Translations under genes and position numbers: made by a program
Notes under the pieces: model-generated
Told to the model about the DNA's origin: nothing
Seen by the model: only the letters and a program-made list of their open reading frames with translations
Databases searched by the model: none
Assembly (NCBI GenBank): GCA_903929325.1
Contig: CAIYUD010000256.1
Span: 1 to 7,197, forward strand
Length of the DNA: 7,197 nucleotides
Reading direction: 5' to 3'
DNA from: an uncultured Opitutia bacterium
Lineage (GTDB): Bacteria; Verrucomicrobiota; Verrucomicrobiia; Opitutales; UBA953
Part shown: in pieces, positions 1 to 6,751 of the stretch
Position numbering within the stretch: the first letter of the stretch is position 1
How the letters are laid out: each line of letters begins with the position of its first letter

Positions 1-934
1 GGCGGCCATTTCCAAAGAAGATACCCAGTTTCAAGCACGCAATAGTGATGCCCGACTTGCGGAGGCACGGGCCAAGGTGCATGCCAACTTTAGTACAACG
101 TCGACCTATGCGAATGCCATGAACCCATTTGCGGTTTGGTTGAATGGCATCTATTATCTACAGACCGCTGAAGGCCCTGCAGATTTAGAACGTGCCCGCA
201 AATCACTCGATCAAGCCAGTAAGCTCGTCCCTAAAAATCCTTTTATCCAGGCAGACCTTAAGCTTGCGACGGAAAGCAACGCGCGGCCCTGTCCTGATGA
301 AGGCAAATCAGTCGTGTATGTTATTCACGAATCAGGCTTAGCTCCACGTTGGTCAGAGCGCGTTGTCACTTTGCCCCTGATTTATGGCGATCCACTAGCC
401 CCACTCGTAAATCTAGCACTGCCTGAAATTTCACCTGAGCCACGAGTATTCGCCACAGTTGAAGTCTCGGGCAAAGATGTTCAGCGTACGGCACTCGCAA
501 CACTCGCCGATGTTGATGGCATTGTTTATGCAGAGTTTCGTGAAGAATATCCCATTGCACGGAATCGAGCTATTGCCTCGGCGACGATGAAGGCCGTTGC
601 GGGCTACGTTGCCAATAAGGCTGCCAGCGATAATGCGAAACGTCGCGGGCGCGACCCCAATGCCGAGTTCGTCCTTTTGGCGACATTGATGGCGACCAAT
701 GCTTACGGTACGATGTCTGCACATGCTGACCTGCGAAATTGGTCAACATTGCCCCAAGAGATACAAATGGGCCGTTTTGTTATACCGAAAGGAAGCACAC
801 TTAACCTATCCGGTGGCGCTCTTAAGGGTACGATACCATGCCAGCTGCCTACTGCCCGAGTTGTTCTCGTGACGATTCGCTCGATTTCTCCACAAATCCC
901 TGCCATTGTGCGTACAAGTATCCTTCAACCATGA
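1..934 (+). CDS. COG3014-like TPR-containing envelope protein, 5' truncated by the window edge
   Basis: The frame is open from base 2, so the visible 310 residues are the C-terminal part of a longer protein; an internal GTG at 77 is not needed as a start. The N-terminal visible part is helical and TPR-like: a segment with NPFAVWLNGIYYL is followed by LERARKSLDQASKLVPKNP, a typical tetratricopeptide pattern. A beta-rich middle follows (GKSVVYVIHESGLAPRWSER, then a proline-rich LPLIYGDPLAP stretch). Near the end is ADLRNWSTLPQEIQMGRFVIPKG, the Asp-Arg-x-Trp-x-x-Leu-Pro pattern I associate with the uncharacterised COG3014 family. Such proteins usually begin with a lipoprotein signal, but that end is outside the window. 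The stop codon overlaps the start of the YcfL-like gene (ATGA, 931-934), and an LpoB-like gene follows, so a role in outer-membrane or peptidoglycan-synthesis control is inferred. The biochemical function is unknown. Confidence 0.8.
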   Translation, partial: AAISKEDTQFQARNSDARLAEARAKVHANFSTTSTYANAMNPFAVWLNGIYYLQTAEGPADLERARKSLDQASKLVPKNPFIQADLKLATESNARPCPDEGKSVVYVIHESGLAPRWSERVVTLPLIYGDPLAPLVNLALPEISPEPRVFATVEVSGKDVQRTALATLADVDGIVYAEFREEYPIARNRAIASATMKAVAGYVANKAASDNAKRRGRDPNAEFVLLATLMATNAYGTMSAHADLRNWSTLPQEIQMGRFVIPKGSTLNLSGGALKGTIPCQLPTARVVLVTIRSISPQIPAIVRTSILQP

Positions 935-1350
935 AAAATATCCTCACACTTGTTACCGCGCTTCTCGCTGTCGGCTGCGTCTCGAGCGAATCGGCAACGT
1001 TGCTCGTGCCCTCCGATGCGCCCCTGGGATTCACGATCATTTCCGAAAACCCCCACTTCAACCGTAGCGCTGAGCCCACTGAGTTAAAGCGCGGTTTCGC
1101 TGAAGACGGTGTCACCCCGAAGATCAGCTTGCTCGTCCAAAATACCACATCTTCAGCACAGCGTCTGAACTACCGCGTCGAATGGCTTGACGCACAAGAC
1201 ATGCCCTTGCGTGGTCAGGTCGATGTTGCCCATGAGGCCACCATTCCCTCTGGTAGCGTCCAAAGTCTCGTATCGGTTGCACCCAGTTCAAAGGCTGTTC
1301 GGTTCCGCTTCTGGATGACCGACGTCGGCGGTGCTGCTTCCGTGCGCTAA
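931..1350 (+). CDS. ycfL: YcfL-like (DUF1425) lipoprotein
   Basis: This is a 139-residue small lipoprotein. The start at 931 is chosen over the in-frame ATG at 838 for two reasons: it gives a clean signal peptide (MKNILTLVTALLAVGC, predicted lipidated Cys16), and it overlaps the upstream stop codon in an ATGA junction, which points to translational coupling. The lipobox is slightly degenerate (Ala-Val-Gly-Cys). The mature part is a single beta-sandwich-like domain. It contains LVQNTTSSAQRLNYRVEWLD, then TIPSGSVQSLVSVAPSSKAV and a final RFRFWMTD. This is the order seen in E. coli YcfL: a partner-strand segment, an R/F-rich YRxxWxD motif, then IPxGxxxxL. In E. coli ycfL sits next to lpoB, and the same order is kept here. 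The molecular role of YcfL is not established; action beside LpoB at the outer membrane is inferred. Confidence 0.8.
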   Translation: MKNILTLVTALLAVGCVSSESATLLVPSDAPLGFTIISENPHFNRSAEPTELKRGFAEDGVTPKISLLVQNTTSSAQRLNYRVEWLDAQDMPLRGQVDVAHEATIPSGSVQSLVSVAPSSKAVRFRFWMTDVGGAASVR

Positions 1351-1362
1351 TTTTTACATCCC

Positions 1363-1932
1363 ATGAAAAACACCCTCCCTATCTTGCTGAGTAGCTTCCT
1401 GATCTGCGCTTGCAGCAGTCCTGCCGTCTACGTTGATCCGAACAAAGGTGCCGGCGTTGTCAGCGTTGATGCCGTCAACGTGCAAGACTTTGCCATGGCT
1501 GCAGATGGCATGTTGCAATCCCTTTACGACTCACCCGCGTTCACTGGCAGCAAAGCCAAGGATGGCGGTGCACCTGTGTTGCTCGTCGGACGTGTTCGCA
1601 ATGACACGACGGACAACTTCGACGTCGATATGCTTGTGAAGAAAATGACTGTTTCCATTACGCGTAGCGGCAAAGCGCGCGTCGCCAAAGCGATTGGTGT
1701 CGGCCCAACCGAAGATACTGTAGCCGCAGAAGCACGTAAAGGTGCCCCTGCCCTCACCCCTGATTACACCCTCTCCGGAAAGATCCTTGAGAATCGTGCG
1801 AAGGCGGGCTCGACGCGCCAAGCGACCTACACCTTCCAACTCTCACTGACTGAGGTAAAAACTGGGCTTTCCGTCTGGGAAGAAGAGAAGTCGATTACCA
1901 AACAGGGAACGAAGAATAGCGTCGGTTTCTAA
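1363..1932 (+). CDS. lpoB: LpoB-like lipoprotein activator of a class A penicillin-binding protein
   Basis: This 189-residue predicted outer-membrane lipoprotein has signal peptide MKNTLPILLSSFLICAC with lipidated Cys17. Conserved LpoB features appear in order: SVDAVNVQDFAMAADGMLQSL (residues 34-54), PVLLVGRVRNDTTDNFDVDML (71-91), SITRSGKARV (98-107), then TLSGKILE and TYTFQLSLT strands, ending in TGLSVWEEEKSITKQG (167-182). In E. coli LpoB binds PBP1B through the periplasm and stimulates its transglycosylase and transpeptidase activities; the same role is inferred here. The linker between the lipidated Cys and the folded domain is only about 15 residues, against a disordered linker of roughly 50 in the E. 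coli protein. The gene starts 12 bases after the YcfL-like stop with no visible Shine-Dalgarno sequence, so it is probably co-translated. A strong terminator follows 22 bases after the stop. Confidence 0.85.
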   Translation: MKNTLPILLSSFLICACSSPAVYVDPNKGAGVVSVDAVNVQDFAMAADGMLQSLYDSPAFTGSKAKDGGAPVLLVGRVRNDTTDNFDVDMLVKKMTVSITRSGKARVAKAIGVGPTEDTVAAEARKGAPALTPDYTLSGKILENRAKAGSTRQATYTFQLSLTEVKTGLSVWEEEKSITKQGTKNSVGF

Positions 1933-1954
1933 TCGTTATACTTACGTATCAGAT

Positions 1955-1981
1955 AAAGGGCGGCTTTAGGCCGCCCTTTTT
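1955..1981 (+). terminator. Rho-independent terminator closing the lpoB operon
   Basis: A perfect 10-bp stem has arms AAAGGGCGGC (1955-1964) and GCCGCCCTTT (1970-1979), with a five-base loop and a run of five T (1977-1981). It lies 22 bases after the lpoB stop. It also lies about 13 bases past the stop of the converging methyltransferase gene. On that strand the trailing sequence is TTTATCT, a weaker U-tract, so it may act in both directions but is better suited to the plus strand. Confidence 0.92.
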
Positions 1982-1992
1982 ATTTACAGAAA

Positions 1993-3522
1993 TTAATCCT
2001 TCACCCACATCTCGAGCTGACATTCAAATCCACCGAGATCGACAGCGTTGCGAGAAATCAAACGCAGTGCGCGTTCAGGAGCTTCGAGTTTAAGCGGGTT
2101 CGGGAAAACAAGTCGTCCACCTGGGCGCAAGACCTTTGCGGCTGCATTAAAGAGATTCACGATTAACCCACGCATATCGGCAATGGGGATGCGACGTCCC
2201 ATTGGTGGATTCGTAATAACTAAAGAAGCTCCCCCGATTCCGAGCTCGGGGATTTTTGTATACTCACGGAAGTCACCGCAGACGAAGGTTCCGCGTACAC
2301 CTGGTACGTCGGCAGCTTCAAAGTTTTTACGAGCGATTTCTACCGCCTCGGCGCTCAAATCTGTTCCGATGACTCGGGAAGCACCCCCAAGCATCGCGCG
2401 TTCAATGAGTTCGATACCCGAGCCGCAGAATGGGTCCCAGGCGACTTCGCCGACATAACTTCCCGCCAATCTTGCCATCGCTGCAGCTAATGGCGGGTGA
2501 GATCCTGCGGCGACTTCACCGGTTCGATAGCCAAGTCGAGGATCCGGCGAAAGTCGTGGGCGTAACTCAACGGAGGCACCACCGGGTGCGGAGAAGATAT
2601 CGACGGACCAGGGAGACTCCCGTGGGTCATTAAGAATTTTTGGGTCGAATCGATGTACTTCGGCTCCGACTTTACGCACCAGTTCAGCGTCTCCCAGTGC
2701 GGGATCCATTTCGATACGATAGCGGAATGCCCCATCTGTAAATGCGGCCAAGAGGTCACGGGTGCGGTTGGAGGCGATGCGCAAGGCAATCGGATTGATG
2801 GCTTCTTCGGGGCTTTGAGCACGGACGTCTCCCAAAACGAACCCCACTTGGGCAAAGCAACGGAGTTTATAGATATCGCCTATCGAGAAGGGCTTCAATG
2901 GCTCCAAGACGACCAATCCCGACACAACAGATTTAACCTCAAAGATTTCTTTCGACAGCACGCGAGCTTCATCGGCAAGGATGCGCTCGAGTCCCTTACG
3001 ACAGTGTAAATGAATTCTCACGCCAGATGGACGTGAAAGTATGCGATCCATACGGATCTCGCCAGGTTCAGTGAGGCGCGCAATCCGTGCAGCCACTCGA
3101 TCGGGTGCAACTGAAACTGCCGAAGGATCTTTAAGAGCCGCCTCTAAAGTCGCTTCGCCACCAATCTTTTCTAAAGCTTCGACCGCTTTTTGGCGCTCAC
3201 GCTCGCCGGCAGGTGCCGCCAAAATATCCAAGAGCTTCGCTTCTGCCTGAATGTCGTCTCCGAGTTTAGGTAAAGCCGCCATCGCATAACGACGTACCTT
3301 TTCGGAAGGATCTTTAAGTAGACTGTTTAACCATGTCACTGCTTGGGCTTTTTCAGCGGGCGTGCCGCGGTCAGCAAAAGCAACGCCAACGGCACGAATC
3401 ACCGCGACAAGGCGTGACCGTTCGGGCTCAACCGAACGGTCAAAGGCGGCGACATCCTCTTTCCACAAAGTCGCGCAGGCCTTATCACGTAAGGTGCGGT
3501 AGAGGTCATTGTCAGCTTTCAT
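1993..3522 (-). CDS. HEAT-repeat / THUMP / RlmL-TrmN-type RNA methyltransferase fusion
   Basis: The 509-residue product from ATG at 3522 has three parts. Residues about 35-155 form alpha-helical HEAT-like repeats (for example DPSEKVRRYAMAALPKLGDD and RQKAVEALEKIGGEATLEAAL). Residues about 165-310 match a THUMP/ferredoxin-like RNA-binding region (VRIHLHCRKGLERILADEA onward). Residues about 340-509 form a class I SAM-dependent methyltransferase of the UPF0020 family: SHPPLAAAMARLAG precedes motif I DPFCGSG (363-369), acidic Asp388 in GTDLS, GDFRE (416-420) and the catalytic-loop motif NPPMGRR (438-444). Relatives such as RlmL, TrmN and Trm14 make N2-methylguanosine in rRNA or tRNA; the target here is unknown. 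The fourth motif position is Met rather than the usual aromatic. A TTG start at 3582 would add 20 residues with little family character (MLILDGYRLHPLHSS). An AGAGGG lies just before that TTG, so it is not fully excluded. Confidence 0.85.
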   Translation of the reverse strand: MKADNDLYRTLRDKACATLWKEDVAAFDRSVEPERSRLVAVIRAVGVAFADRGTPAEKAQAVTWLNSLLKDPSEKVRRYAMAALPKLGDDIQAEAKLLDILAAPAGERERQKAVEALEKIGGEATLEAALKDPSAVSVAPDRVAARIARLTEPGEIRMDRILSRPSGVRIHLHCRKGLERILADEARVLSKEIFEVKSVVSGLVVLEPLKPFSIGDIYKLRCFAQVGFVLGDVRAQSPEEAINPIALRIASNRTRDLLAAFTDGAFRYRIEMDPALGDAELVRKVGAEVHRFDPKILNDPRESPWSVDIFSAPGGASVELRPRLSPDPRLGYRTGEVAAGSHPPLAAAMARLAGSYVGEVAWDPFCGSGIELIERAMLGGASRVIGTDLSAEAVEIARKNFEAADVPGVRGTFVCGDFREYTKIPELGIGGASLVITNPPMGRRIPIADMRGLIVNLFNAAAKVLRPGGRLVFPNPLKLEAPERALRLISRNAVDLGGFECQLEMWVKD

Positions 3523-3612
3523 GGATAGCAGAGGGAACGAGGAGTGCAGTGGGTGCAAGCGGTAACCGTCTAGGATGAGCAATACTACCCTCTTTCCTTT
3601 TAAAGCACCTCA

Positions 3613-3620
3613 AGTATAAC
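3613..3620. promoter_or_regulatory. Candidate overlapping divergent -10 elements
   Basis: The AGTATAAC core reads TATAAC (3615-3620) on the plus strand and TATACT on the minus strand, each one mismatch from the sigma-70 -10 consensus TATAAT. No good -35 hexamer is found at normal spacing on either strand. On the plus strand, initiation about seven bases downstream would fall on the ATG at 3627, giving a leaderless channel mRNA. On the minus strand it would give a leader of about 80 bases to 3522. This is pattern matching only. Confidence 0.25.
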
Positions 3621-3626
3621 AATGCC

Positions 3627-4367
3627 ATGAGCAAGGAACACCACGAAGAACTTAATCAATGGGACTGGCTCGTATTAGTGACGGCGGTCTTTTCCATTGT
3701 TATCGTTATCATTGAAACATTTATAACGCTACCACCTGAAAGCCTGTACGCCCTCATATGGGTAGACCATGTAGCCTGCGGAATTTTCCTGGTAGATGTG
3801 CTCGTACGTTGGCGACGTGCCCAATGGAAAGCACGTTATTGGCGTTGGGGTTGGTTAGATGTGCTCGCAAGCATACCGCTCGATCCTGCATTCCGTTTTT
3901 TCCAAGCCATACGCGTCTATCGTCTTATTCGAATCTTCCGAGCGTTCCGGCGCATACATGCCATTACGGACGGCACATTCCTGGCTGAAGGACTCTTAGC
4001 CATCCCCGGAGTTGCCGTCGTCCTTATTCTATTTTGTACTAATTTAGTTCTCGAATGTGAACGTAACGCAGTCGATTCGCGCATTCATAATGTCAGCGAT
4101 GCTCTCTGGTGGTGTTTCAGTACGATTTCAACGGTTGGGTATGGCGATCTTTACCCCGTAACTCACGAAGGGCGACTTATCGGTGCAGTGCTCATGGTCG
4201 TTGGCATTACACTCTTTGGGTCGATGTCTGCACTCATTATGTCAAAGTTGATTCGGCCTCAGGAGCTTAAAGATCATGCGGCATACCGTGATGAACTTAA
4301 AATGCTCCACGATGATATCCGCGAACTTCGGTCTGAGCTAAAACGCAGCGATAAGCCAAAGTCTTAA
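3627..4367 (+). CDS. Voltage-gated potassium channel, six transmembrane segments with C-terminal coiled coil
   Basis: The 246-residue inner-membrane protein carries a complete Kv-type architecture. S1 is about 13-34, S2 42-62 (with Asp57), S3 72-85 (WLDVLASIPL, Asp78), S4 90-111, S5 119-143, the pore helix and filter 158-174, and S6 182-208. S4 bears arginines at every third position (R96, R99, R102, R105, R108, plus R109), the classic voltage-sensor pattern. The filter is TVGYGD (169-174), which specifies potassium selectivity. After S6 there is no RCK or cyclic-nucleotide domain, only a short helix (about 215-241) with hydrophobic residues Y220, L224, L227, I231, L234 and L238 in 3-4 spacing, suggesting a tetramerising coiled coil. 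It probably conducts potassium as a homotetramer gated by membrane potential. The ATG at 3627 is the furthest upstream in-frame start, and no Shine-Dalgarno sequence precedes it. It is divergent from the methyltransferase gene. Confidence 0.93.
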   Translation: MSKEHHEELNQWDWLVLVTAVFSIVIVIIETFITLPPESLYALIWVDHVACGIFLVDVLVRWRRAQWKARYWRWGWLDVLASIPLDPAFRFFQAIRVYRLIRIFRAFRRIHAITDGTFLAEGLLAIPGVAVVLILFCTNLVLECERNAVDSRIHNVSDALWWCFSTISTVGYGDLYPVTHEGRLIGAVLMVVGITLFGSMSALIMSKLIRPQELKDHAAYRDELKMLHDDIRELRSELKRSDKPKS

Positions 4368-4402
4368 TTTTACGCACAGTTGTATTAAGAGGAACCCTCA
4401 GG

Positions 4403-4421
4403 CTTAAAGACTGTCTTTAAG
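4403..4421. promoter_or_regulatory. Perfect 8-bp inverted repeat just before the DUF5703 gene
   Basis: The arms CTTAAAGA (4403-4410) and TCTTTAAG (4414-4421) are perfectly complementary around a CTG spacer, and end five bases before the ATG at 4427. The stem is AT-rich with no following T-run, so it is not a good intrinsic terminator for the channel gene. It could be a dimeric repressor operator or a weak mRNA hairpin at the translation start. No Shine-Dalgarno sequence lies between it and the ATG. The repeat is seen directly; the function is inferred. Confidence 0.4.
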
Positions 4422-4426
4422 ATTCG

Positions 4427-6751
4427 ATGCGATGCTTCATGGCCCATGCTTGGGTACTCGCCTTGCTCATGGCGGGTGCAGTGCGTCTAGATGCTGCCAA
4501 TTCACCAGAGCAGATGCTCGGACGGTGCAAGGTAACTTGGGACTCCCCGTCGCGTGATGCCTTTGACAGCATGCCACTTTCCGGAACCAGGGGTTCGGGT
4601 GCGAATGTATGGTTTTCCGAAGGCGCACTCCATTTCTATTTAGCTCACAACGGAGCTTATGATGCCGATGAAGTTTTGCGAAAAATCGGCGCCCTAACGA
4701 TCAAGACTCCTGGGCTCGAACTCACTAAACTTAAAAGTTTTCGCCAAGAACTAGATCCAGCTTCAGGCAGCATCCGAATTGAAATCACGGCTGAAGACGG
4801 AACGACACTTTCCTACCTCTTACAGTTCGCAAGCGAATCACTCATTATCGACTGCAAAACATCCCGTAAGTTGTCCATGGAAGTTGCCTATGGTAACTGG
4901 CGAATTAAACCGCAACCAACTTCTGCAGATTCCGTCGAGTTGCTTGATGGCGTTTTGGTATATACCCACCGTAATGGTGAAACGAAACGCGCCAACGATC
5001 TTGCAAAGCAACAAAACCTCAGCGGTGTCGCTTTCATTAATCCTGCAGAAAATCGCCTATTTGGTTGTGCGATTGCTGCGCGTGGTAGCATCCAATGGCT
5101 CCCAGTTAGAAATGTAAAATTGCCGAATTGGGATGGGTGCGAGTGGCCAGGTTTGCTGCCAGAGGCCACGCGACAACTGATTGTGGTAACTTTGGCTGCT
5201 GGAAAAAAGACTGACCCCAATGAATGGGTGGATCGCTCAAAGCTTCTCTTGGAAGCAGACGCCCTCGCTGCCGTGCGTTCTACCAACGAACTCCGCTGGC
5301 AGGAATTTTGGCAACGAAGCTATATCTTCGTGCAACCTAAAGCCGACGCGAGCGACGAAGCCTTTCAGATTGGGCGGAATTATCAGCTCTTCCGCTATAT
5401 GCTCGCTTGTAATCAAGGCGGCGAGTTGCCGCTAAAGTTTAACGGAGGGATTTTTACCGTCGAAGCACACGGGGATCGCATTCCGCAACGTTTGAATAAT
5501 CAGGAACTCGGGAAACCGCCTACGGGCCGCGACCCTGACTACCGTCGTTGGGATCAGATGTTTATGGCACAAAACCAACGTTGGTTGGGTTGGCCAACAA
5601 TTGCATCCGGCGACATGGACCTAACGGCGCCCTCTTTGCTTTTTTACCGCGACCGTACGGAAACTGCCCGAACCCGTGCCAGAAACCTTAAAGCCTATGG
5701 TGCAGTGTATCACGAATACCAATCACTCGGCGGCATGGTGTACGACGCAGGCACTCCCGAGGGACTCTGCAAGCATCCACACCTCACCTATCACTTCTCG
5801 ATGGGTCTCGAGCACGCATGGATGGCCATGCAATCCAGTTTGGTGAACGGACAAAACATCCAAGAGCACAAGTCCTGGATTCTCGCCCAATTACGTTTCT
5901 TTGATAAGTTCTACCGCGATGCCGCCAAGGCCAGAACCGGTAAAGAGTTCAGTCCTGATAATCGTTTGATTCTGTACCCAGCCAATGGACTTGAGTTGAC
6001 CGGTGGAGCAACGAATCCGATTGAGACCGTCGCCGCGCTCCGTGCTATCACTGCAGGCATGCTCAACTATGGTCAGCTTGATGCGGCTGAACAAAAGTTT
6101 GTGAGTGAGTTCCAAACCCATCTACCCGAACTGCCGACCCTCCAGCGCAATGGCTTTACCATCCTTGCCCCTGCGAAGACTTGGGAAAAACTTTTTAACG
6201 GTTGGGAATTACCCGAGCTCTATACTGCATGGCCTTACCGTCTCGTGGGTGTCACGCAGCCATCAACCCTCACGCTGGCACGCACTACGTGGAATTTGCT
6301 CGATGAACCACGCGGCAATAATCGCACGGGCATTTGTCACAAACTCGACTTTTCCTGGCAACCAACCCTGGTTGATGCAGCTGCGCTCGGCTGGCCACAA
6401 GAAGCAGGCAAGCGAGCGATTGCGAAGCTCTCCGATCGTGCATCCCCTTGTCGCTTCCCTGCATTTTTTGGACCCGGTCATGATTGGCTTCCCGATCATA
6501 ACTGGGGTGGAAGCGGTTCAGTGGGTTTACAAGAAATGCTCTTGGCGGCAGAACCAGATTCAAAGGGTAAGATATACCTGTTAGCTGCTTGGCCTAAAGA
6601 CTGGGATGTATCTTTCAGACTACATGCACCTGGAAAAACCTTGATAACGTGTGACGTCGAAGATGGAAAAATTACGCGATTGGAAGTAAGCCCTTTGTTG
6701 CGTAGGAAAGATATCGTTCTGCCAGAAGGTTGGAACCTGCCACCGCAATGA
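4427..6751 (+). CDS. Secreted DUF5703-domain glycoside-hydrolase-like protein
   Basis: This 774-residue exported protein begins with a Sec-type signal peptide (MRCFMAHAWVLALLMAGAVR, cleavage near residues 18-24). The mature N-terminus opens with VTWDSPSRDAFDSMPLSGTR (36-55) and ANVWFSEGALHFYLAHNGAYD (59-79). This WDSPS...SMPL...NVW...D pattern is how I recognise the DUF5703 beta-domain. The middle (about 310-700) looks like an (alpha/alpha)6 catalytic region: FQIGRNYQLFRYMLACNQGG, LKFNGGIFTVE, DPDYRRWDQMF, WPTIASGDMDL, and late GHDWLPDHNWGGSG (683-697). The C-terminus (715-765) is a small beta domain with YLLAAWPKDWDVSFRLHAP, as in six-hairpin glycosidases of the GH95-like group. Substrate and catalytic residues are not assigned; a plant or algal polysaccharide is plausible. 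ATG 4427 is preferred over ATG 4439 because it supplies Arg2 for the signal. The stop overlaps the next start by ATGA. Confidence 0.82.
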   Translation: MRCFMAHAWVLALLMAGAVRLDAANSPEQMLGRCKVTWDSPSRDAFDSMPLSGTRGSGANVWFSEGALHFYLAHNGAYDADEVLRKIGALTIKTPGLELTKLKSFRQELDPASGSIRIEITAEDGTTLSYLLQFASESLIIDCKTSRKLSMEVAYGNWRIKPQPTSADSVELLDGVLVYTHRNGETKRANDLAKQQNLSGVAFINPAENRLFGCAIAARGSIQWLPVRNVKLPNWDGCEWPGLLPEATRQLIVVTLAAGKKTDPNEWVDRSKLLLEADALAAVRSTNELRWQEFWQRSYIFVQPKADASDEAFQIGRNYQLFRYMLACNQGGELPLKFNGGIFTVEAHGDRIPQRLNNQELGKPPTGRDPDYRRWDQMFMAQNQRWLGWPTIASGDMDLTAPSLLFYRDRTETARTRARNLKAYGAVYHEYQSLGGMVYDAGTPEGLCKHPHLTYHFSMGLEHAWMAMQSSLVNGQNIQEHKSWILAQLRFFDKFYRDAAKARTGKEFSPDNRLILYPANGLELTGGATNPIETVAALRAITAGMLNYGQLDAAEQKFVSEFQTHLPELPTLQRNGFTILAPAKTWEKLFNGWELPELYTAWPYRLVGVTQPSTLTLARTTWNLLDEPRGNNRTGICHKLDFSWQPTLVDAAALGWPQEAGKRAIAKLSDRASPCRFPAFFGPGHDWLPDHNWGGSGSVGLQEMLLAAEPDSKGKIYLLAAWPKDWDVSFRLHAPGKTLITCDVEDGKITRLEVSPLLRRKDIVLPEGWNLPPQ

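Noticed and set aside
431..724. 97-residue minus-strand open frame
   Set aside because: It is antisense to the COG3014-like gene, whose own product has family motifs throughout; the reverse product is Cys/Arg/His-rich without any domain.
838..930. Upstream ATG extension of the YcfL-like gene (170 residues)
   Set aside because: The extra 31 residues are cysteine- and serine-rich with no signal character and would bury the lipoprotein signal that starts at 931; they overlap the coding sequence of the preceding gene.
1933..1992. Possible small RNA or gene between lpoB and the methyltransferase
   Set aside because: The 60-base gap is fully explained by the intrinsic terminator between convergent genes.
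2653..3009. 118-residue plus-strand open frame
   Set aside because: It lies wholly inside the minus-strand methyltransferase gene and its product has no recognisable domain; it is an antisense shadow frame.
3523..3582. TTG-initiated N-terminal extension of the methyltransferase
   Set aside because: The 20 added residues do not resemble the helical repeat that begins after the Met at 3522. A purine-rich AGAGGG before the TTG keeps it possible, so it is noted in the gene entry rather than adopted.
4389..4399. Small inverted repeat GAGG-AAC-CCTC
   Set aside because: A four-base stem of this kind is expected by chance; it is neither followed by a T-run nor close enough to a start codon to matter.
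6105..6584. 159-residue plus-strand open frame in another phase
   Set aside because: It overlaps the DUF5703 gene in the part carrying its conserved HDWLPDHNWGG motif, and the alternative product has no domain character.
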